The position numbers and the translations under genes were made by a program. Shown here piece by piece: positions 7,003 to 10,679 of a stretch of DNA of 10,679 nucleotides. The number at the start of each line of letters is the position of its first letter. Position 1 is the first letter of the stretch. A model generated the notes under the pieces. It had not been told where the DNA came from. It did no database searches and saw nothing but the letters and a program-made list of their open reading frames with translations. The stretch comes from Pseudomonadota bacterium (GTDB taxonomy: Bacteria > Pseudomonadota > Alphaproteobacteria > Sphingomonadales > SMXR01): contig JADFFP010000020.1 in the NCBI GenBank assembly GCA_022568115.1, positions 1 to 10,679 of the forward strand. Direction: 5' to 3'.

Positions 7003-7457
7003 ATTGCCTCACCCAGGCCAGCCCAGATACTATTATGGTTGATGGTCAGTACCTGGTTGCGATTTTCTTTTTCTTTCAGGGAAACGTGCACCCAGCCGCT
7101 CATCGGATCTTCGGGATCGTGAAATTCCAGGATCAGCTGGTCAAAGTCCAGATGATCGCGGATCCATTCTGCCACGTCCCGGTTCGGGATGCCGGGAAGC
7201 TCGAAGTCGACGGCTTCCCCACGTGTGTGCTGGGAGGTGGATTTTGACCCGATCGCCACATTCAGGGCCTGGGAACGAAATCCCGAAGAGGGCGAAAATG
7301 GTCTGCCAAAATGCTCCCGGAGCGGTTCAAGAATTTCCTTAGCTAAACGTTTTAAATTATTGATCTGGCCGGCATTTGGCGCGTTCCGGATGCCGCGGCG
7401 AATCGCTGTTTGGCTTTTGGTCAGCTCCGCAAGGGTAAAATGGGGTGATAAACGCAT
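6999..7457 (-). CDS. Small M15-type (Peptidase_M15A) zinc peptidase, phage-endolysin-like
   Basis: A 152-residue protein of the compact M15 group related to D-Ala-D-Ala carboxypeptidases and endolysins that cut peptidoglycan peptides. It starts in the family's usual way ([16 protein letters not shown]), then SSGFRS at 57-62, [11 protein letters not shown] with the zinc ligands H77 and D84, a candidate catalytic glutamate E111 in QLILEF, and the third ligand H124 in GWVHVSL. No signal peptide or membrane segment is present, so it either acts on cytoplasmic substrates or needs another export route, as phage lysins do. No phage genes lie nearby. The ATG at 7457 has no clear Shine-Dalgarno but an AT-rich region upstream. 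It lies 72 bases after the transporter gene on the same strand and meets cysK tail to tail with a 4-base overlap. Confidence 0.82.
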   Translation of the reverse strand: MRLSPHFTLAELTKSQTAIRRGIRNAPNAGQINNLKRLAKEILEPLREHFGRPFSPSSGFRSQALNVAIGSKSTSQHTRGEAVDFELPGIPNRDVAEWIRDHLDFDQLILEFHDPEDPMSGWVHVSLKEKENRNQVLTINHNSIWAGLGEAI

Positions 7458-7529
7458 GATTATTAATCACTATAATTAACCTATCTGGTTATTCATAACA
7501 CAAATAAACCACCGGTTCCAGTAAAACAA

Positions 7530-8600
7530 TCAGGCTTTTTTGGATTTTACCGCTTCCCTCTGGCGCGGCCAGGCGCGAATCACGGCGTGCGCCAAGGTCG
7601 CCAGGGGGATCGCGAAAAAGACTCCCCAGAACCCCCACAGGCCGCCGAACACCAGGATCGCCAGGATAATCGCGTTGGGGTGCAGCCTGACCATTTCGGA
7701 GAACAGCAGCGGCACCAGCACATTGCCATCAAGTATTTGCAAAACAATATAAAGACCGACGGCAACAAAAAAATCGCTCTGAAAACCCCAGTGGGCATAG
7801 GCTACCACCACCACCGGGATGGTCACCAGCGTAGCGCCGATGTAAGGGACAATCACCGATATCCCGGTCAGGAAAGCCAGAAAGGCCGCGTAGGGCAACC
7901 CGACCAGCCAGAAAACTGCCCAGGCGGTAAATCCGACAATAAAAATTTCAAAAACCTTGCCGCGGGCATACTTTCCGGTCTTGGTAAGAACCTCTTCCCA
8001 GACCTGATCGGCCAAGTGCCGGTCGGCAGGCAAAAAGCTTGAAAACCATTTTAAAATGGCCGCCTTGTCCTTGAGGAAAAAGAACACCATAACCGGCACC
8101 AGAATGGCGTACACCACCACCGTGATCAGGCCGACAATATTTCCGACCGAAACGGTAAGGAATTGCTGGCCCAGTTCAAGCAAACCCCGCTGGATACTGG
8201 CCACCAGCGCATCTACCTGCGACGGGTCGACCAGCTCTGGATACCTGGCGAGCAACGCCCCAGCGCTTTCCTTGATAGTGTTCAGCATACCTGGCAATGA
8301 GCCGATAAACTGGCCCACCTGCTGGGTGATCGGCGGCAGGATGGTAAAAAAGGCAACAAACGATAAAAGCAGAAAAGCCAGGAAGACAATGACCACCGCC
8401 AAAAGGTGCGGCACTCCTTTCTTTCTCAGCCGTTCGGCCGGGCCATCAAGCAAGAAGGCAAACACGACCGCCGCCAGCACCGGGGCGATCATATTGCCAA
8501 AAAAATACAGGATCAGGAAGGCACCGAGCAGAAAGCTCACCAATAAAACAACCTGGCGGTCGGACATACTTTGTTTCAGCCATTTGGTGACAACGTTCAT
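7530..8600 (-). CDS. AI-2E family transporter (PerM/TqsA-like membrane permease)
   Basis: A 356-residue polytopic inner-membrane protein of the AI-2 exporter superfamily. Hydrophobic segments fall near 17-35, 37-51, 66-88, 150-176, 216-234, 238-262, 276-291 and 308-340, with the family's soluble stretch at about 92-145. Signature segments are VIVPYIGA at 249-256, LDGNVLVPLLFSEMVRLHPNAI at about 290-311, and GGLWGFWGVFFAIPLA at 319-334. Members have been linked to AI-2 export, Na+/H+ exchange or unknown substrates, so no substrate is given. I prefer the ATG at 8600; an in-frame GTG at 8609 is an alternative. The ribosome site is weak (GTGG). It starts 15 bases after the SDR stop on the same strand, so it is probably co-transcribed and perhaps translationally coupled. 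No strong terminator follows. Confidence 0.9.
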   Translation of the reverse strand: MNVVTKWLKQSMSDRQVVLLVSFLLGAFLILYFFGNMIAPVLAAVVFAFLLDGPAERLRKKGVPHLLAVVIVFLAFLLLSFVAFFTILPPITQQVGQFIGSLPGMLNTIKESAGALLARYPELVDPSQVDALVASIQRGLLELGQQFLTVSVGNIVGLITVVVYAILVPVMVFFFLKDKAAILKWFSSFLPADRHLADQVWEEVLTKTGKYARGKVFEIFIVGFTAWAVFWLVGLPYAAFLAFLTGISVIVPYIGATLVTIPVVVVAYAHWGFQSDFFVAVGLYIVLQILDGNVLVPLLFSEMVRLHPNAIILAILVFGGLWGFWGVFFAIPLATLAHAVIRAWPRQREAVKSKKA

Positions 8601-8615
8601 AGCAACCACTATCGC

Positions 8616-9422
8616 TTATTTGCCGGGGGGTGCGTCAACACTTAAATCAAAATCACAGCATTCTTGGTCAGATACGATGAGATAATTTGTCCCGCTCGGC
8701 GGGGCGGCATTGGCGTCCGCCAGCATTAAAACCGCCTCCGCCACCCGCTCCGGGGCGAGCGGCGGCCTTAAGCCTCCCGCATACTTGCTTTCATCCCCGG
8801 CAATTTCCCAGAGCGCTTTATGGAACATCGGCGTATCCACCGGCCCCGGGGAAAGGGCATAAACCCTGACGCCATAGTCTCTGTAATCCTCGGCGGCGCT
8901 CTGGCTTAGGGCTAGAACTCCTGCCTTGCTGGCACTGTAAGCGGCCATCCAGCCGGAAACTTTCTCGCTTAAAAACGACGCCGTATTGATGATGCAGCCC
9001 CCGCCGCCTGCCGCCATTGTTTTCAGTTCTTCCCTCATGGCGTAAAAAACACCGTTGAGATTGGTGGCGATAATGTCCTCAAATTCATCGATGGGAATAT
9101 CCCCGGTCAGACTCGGTGGATGGTTGATCCCGGCATTGTTAAAGGCGATGTCAATTCCACCCAGGGTTTCCACGGCCTTTTCGAAAAAATATTTCACTTC
9201 GGTAGCGTCTCTGACATCGGCGTGGACAAAATAGGCCTTTCCGCCTTCTTTGGTTATTTCCCCCTCTAGGCTTTTTCCAAGGTCATCCTCGCGCCCACAG
9301 AAAAAAACCTGGGCGCCCTCAGCCACAAACGCCCTTACCGCCGCTGCGCCAATGCCCGTGGTGCCGCCGGTTATCACCACCGTTTTCCCTAAAAACCGTT
9401 TGTCTACCTGTGTTTTGGTCAT
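8616..9422 (-). CDS. Short-chain dehydrogenase/reductase (classical SDR)
   Basis: A 268-residue Rossmann-fold oxidoreductase with the full classical SDR set: TGGTTGIG at 18-25 for the cofactor, R44 at the end of strand 2 (which favours NADP(H)), a D69 following strand 3, NNAG at 95-98, N121, S149, and Y162-x3-K166, the catalytic tetrad. The PGPVDTPM segment follows, as usual. The C-terminus has a short Cys/Asp-containing tail (DQECCDFDLSVD) that is not standard for the family. The substrate cannot be told from sequence; 3-oxoacyl-ACP reductase-like and glucose dehydrogenase-like members share this pattern. The ATG at 9422 has only a weak GAAGA site. It lies just downstream of the FKBP gene's terminator and directly upstream of the AI-2E transporter gene, with which it likely forms a two-gene unit. 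Confidence 0.92.
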   Translation of the reverse strand: MTKTQVDKRFLGKTVVITGGTTGIGAAAVRAFVAEGAQVFFCGREDDLGKSLEGEITKEGGKAYFVHADVRDATEVKYFFEKAVETLGGIDIAFNNAGINHPPSLTGDIPIDEFEDIIATNLNGVFYAMREELKTMAAGGGGCIINTASFLSEKVSGWMAAYSASKAGVLALSQSAAEDYRDYGVRVYALSPGPVDTPMFHKALWEIAGDESKYAGGLRPPLAPERVAEAVLMLADANAAPPSGTNYLIVSDQECCDFDLSVDAPPGK

Positions 9423-9443
9423 GATTAGGGTCTTCTATAATTC

Positions 9444-9479
9444 AAAAACCGGGGTTTTTGGCTTTTCCTAAAAACCCGG
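9444..9479 (-). terminator. Rho-independent terminator of the FKBP gene
   Basis: AAAAACCCGG (9470-9479) and CCGGGGTTTTT (9449-9459) form a 10-base stem with a single bulged G and a 10-base loop. On the minus strand TTTTT (9444-9448) follows at once. It sits 25 bases past the FKBP stop and 22 bases before the SDR start, so it should separate the two genes. Read-through into the SDR gene is possible. Confidence 0.75.
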
Positions 9480-9503
9480 AAGGACGGCGGACTTTCTTTT
9501 GTT

Positions 9504-10028
9504 TTAAGGGACCAGGGGCTGGGTCAAATCAACCAGTTCCACCTCGAATATCAGGGTCGCCCCGGGAGGAATTGAATCTCCCGCCCCAACGCTGCCATAG
9601 GCCAACTCATTGGGTATCACAATTTCAAAAATAGAACCCACCCGCATCAGCATCAATGCCTCCTTCCACCCCTCGATGACCGAATCCAGGGTAAAGGAGA
9701 AAGGCTGGCCATTGTCCCGTGTAGTGTCAAAAACTGTGCCATCAATCAGGGTTCCATGATACTGCGTGGTTACCATTGAGAATTTGGTAGGTATGGCGCC
9801 ATCACCCTTTTTTATAATACGAATCTGCAATCCGCTGGGACGGACAATCACACCCTCTGTTTGGGCATTTTCCTGAAGAAAAACCGCCTGTGGATCGGTC
9901 AAATCCAAAGCATCCTCGGTTATTTCCGCGTCGCGCTGATCCAGAGTAAGAATATTTTTATTACCGCAACCAGCCGCAAGGAGGGCAACGGAAAATACAA
10001 GCAAAAACCGGGGATGAATTCCAAACAT
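9504..10028 (-). CDS. FKBP-type peptidyl-prolyl cis-trans isomerase, lipoprotein
   Basis: A 174-residue lipoprotein isomerase. Residues 1-20 are a lipoprotein signal (FLLVFSVALLAAG) with the modified cysteine at C21; G22 rather than Asp follows, which suggests sorting to the outer membrane. After a linker of about 40 residues the FKBP domain spans roughly 65-172. The binding-pocket residues of FKBP are present: Y90 (YHG), F100-D101, F112, V117-I118, W121, Y144 (AYG) and the phenylalanine of IFEVEL. It therefore probably speeds folding of envelope proteins. I chose the ATG at 10028 (AGGA 8 bases upstream) because it places the signal at the terminus; the longer frame would start at a TTG at 10103 with an implausible extension. 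Its upstream region is shared with divergent pyrD, and its own terminator follows. Confidence 0.9.
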   Translation of the reverse strand: MFGIHPRFLLVFSVALLAAGCGNKNILTLDQRDAEITEDALDLTDPQAVFLQENAQTEGVIVRPSGLQIRIIKKGDGAIPTKFSMVTTQYHGTLIDGTVFDTTRDNGQPFSFTLDSVIEGWKEALMLMRVGSIFEIVIPNELAYGSVGAGDSIPPGATLIFEVELVDLTQPLVP

Positions 10029-10062
10029 TGTTCTGATCCTGTTCTGTCTTGAGCAACCTGAC

Positions 10063-10071
10063 TGGTATAAT
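10063..10071 (+). promoter_or_regulatory. Extended -10 promoter element facing pyrD
   Basis: TGGTATAAT is a perfect -10 hexamer (10066-10071) with the TG extension that can replace a good -35; no convincing -35 is seen. Transcription would start near 10078, giving pyrD a leader of about 130 bases. On the other strand the same TATA could serve the FKBP gene (TTTATT, 17 bases, TATACC), but that match is weaker. Confidence 0.5.
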
Positions 10072-10095
10072 GGAGCCAGCCGTCTAAATAAAGGA

Positions 10096-10127
10096 TTTTG
10101 CAATCATTAACAGGCCTCTTTTGCAAT
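10096..10127 (+). repeat. Nine-base direct repeat in the pyrD leader
   Basis: TTTTGCAAT occurs at 10096-10104 and again at 10119-10127, 23 bases apart start to start, about two DNA turns. The copies are identical and lie downstream of the predicted promoter. They could be paired regulator sites. With 9 bases, chance recurrence is unlikely but not excluded. Confidence 0.45.
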
Positions 10128-10172
10128 TCCAAGAGATGTTTCCAAAACTATAGCCTTCCCTGCCTGAAAATT

Positions 10173-10187
10173 GTAACCTCCGGTTAC
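10173..10187 (+). repeat. Inverted repeat just upstream of pyrD
   Basis: GTAACC (10173-10178) and GGTTAC (10182-10187) form a perfect 6-base stem with a 3-base loop, ending 21 bases before the pyrD start. No T-run follows, so it is not a terminator. It could be an operator or a hairpin near the ribosome site. Confidence 0.4.
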
Positions 10188-10208
10188 CTTAACTATTCGG
10201 GAAATGCC

Positions 10209-10679
10209 GTGAACCGTATTTATAAATTTTTTCGCCCATTGGTTATGCTTTTGCCTCCCGAACTGGCGCATAAGGTATCCCACGGTGTTTTCAGGGTGCT
10301 CTATCCAGCTCCCAGAAGATATATTCCGGACCCGTTGCTGGCGACGAAGGTTCTGGGCCTGGAATTCACAAATCCGGTTGGCATAGCTGCCGGTTTTGAC
10401 AAAGATGCCAAAATATCTAAGACCCTTTTCCGGGCCGGGTTTGGCTTTGTCGAAGTTGGGACACTGACGCCACTGGCACAAAAAGGAAATCCCAAACCCA
10501 GACTTTTCCGCCTGCAAGAGGATGACGCGCTTATCAATCGCCTTGGCTTTAATAACCAGGGATTTAAACGCGCCTTGAAGCGGCTGGAAAATTTTGCTCA
10601 ATCCAAACGCAGACGACCCCTGGGTATCAATATTGTAACCAATAAAACATCCTCTAACCCGATCGCCGACTATCTTGAG
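10209..10679 (+). CDS. pyrD: Dihydroorotate dehydrogenase (quinone), class 2, N-terminal part
   Basis: The first 157 residues of a class 2 dihydroorotate dehydrogenase, cut by the window edge (full-length proteins are about 340-360 residues). The enzyme oxidises dihydroorotate to orotate in pyrimidine synthesis, passing electrons to membrane quinone. Residues 1-30 match the amphipathic membrane-binding N-terminus of this class (RPLVMLLPPELAHKVSH). FMN-site motifs follow: AAGFDKDA at 60-67, VEVGTLTPLAQKGNPKPRLFRL at 81-102, INRLGFNNQG at 109-118, and LGINIVTNK at 138-146. In the last one, the glycine usual in NIGxNK is valine, while the flanking Asn and Lys are kept. The start is GTG at 10209 with GGGA 6 bases before it; an ATG at codon 13 would cut into the membrane helix, and the ATG at 10204 hits a stop after two codons. 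It is divergent from the FKBP gene. Confidence 0.93.
   Translation, partial: MNRIYKFFRPLVMLLPPELAHKVSHGVFRVLYPAPRRYIPDPLLATKVLGLEFTNPVGIAAGFDKDAKISKTLFRAGFGFVEVGTLTPLAQKGNPKPRLFRLQEDDALINRLGFNNQGFKRALKRLENFAQSKRRRPLGINIVTNKTSSNPIADYLE

Noticed and set aside
7505..7530. AACC-GGT-GGTT after the AI-2E transporter gene as a terminator
   Set aside because: The stem is only four bases and the following T-rich stretch is interrupted.
10107..10601. A 164-residue minus-strand frame covering the pyrD start
   Set aside because: The plus strand encodes a recognisable dihydroorotate dehydrogenase through the same bases; the minus frame shows no recognisable motifs.

Overview
The window looks like a stretch of chromosome from an alphaproteobacterium of roughly 50-55 % GC. 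The support is an FNR/FixK-type regulator with a CX2CX7C cluster motif, an EpsC-type serine acetyltransferase, a membrane-bound class 2 dihydroorotate dehydrogenase and a long Gly/Ser/Thr/Asn-rich repeat surface protein. This assignment rests on family resemblance only, and I do not name a genus.

Layout: (1) 1-2248, minus strand: the first 749 codons of a very large exported beta-repeat protein that runs off the left edge. All apparent plus-strand reading frames here are its proline-rich shadows. It has a good sigma70-like promoter at 2277-2305. (2) 2306-2800: mostly non-coding, holding a 5'-truncated GIY-YIG endonuclease relic. (3) 2800-4240: an FNR-type regulator and the molybdenum-cofactor gene mobA, transcribed divergently. 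(4) 4293-5048, minus: an MddA-type methanethiol S-methyltransferase, divergent from (5) 5212-7002, plus: a cysE-cysK cysteine biosynthesis operon. (6) 6999-10028, minus: from right to left, an FKBP-type lipoprotein isomerase with its own terminator, an SDR oxidoreductase closely followed by an AI-2E-family transporter, and a small M15-type peptidase whose stop codon overlaps that of cysK. (7) 10209-10679, plus: the start of pyrD, cut by the right edge.

How the genes fit together: CysE makes O-acetylserine and CysK converts it with sulfide to cysteine. CysE ends in isoleucine, the residue that in well-studied species docks CysE into CysK. The neighbouring MddA homologue would methylate methanethiol to dimethyl sulfide, so 4.3-7.0 kb may be a small sulfur-metabolism neighbourhood. 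The FNR homologue keeps all four iron-sulfur ligands and sits opposite mobA. That is a plausible but unproven link between oxygen sensing and molybdoenzymes, because I found no FNR box between them.

Most of the window is ordinary housekeeping. The parts least explained by known families are the repeat protein at the left edge, the paired repeats in the pyrD leader, and the inverted repeat between the FNR gene and mobA. I found no CRISPR array, complete tRNA or rRNA gene, insertion sequence, or clear evidence of a new multi-gene system.
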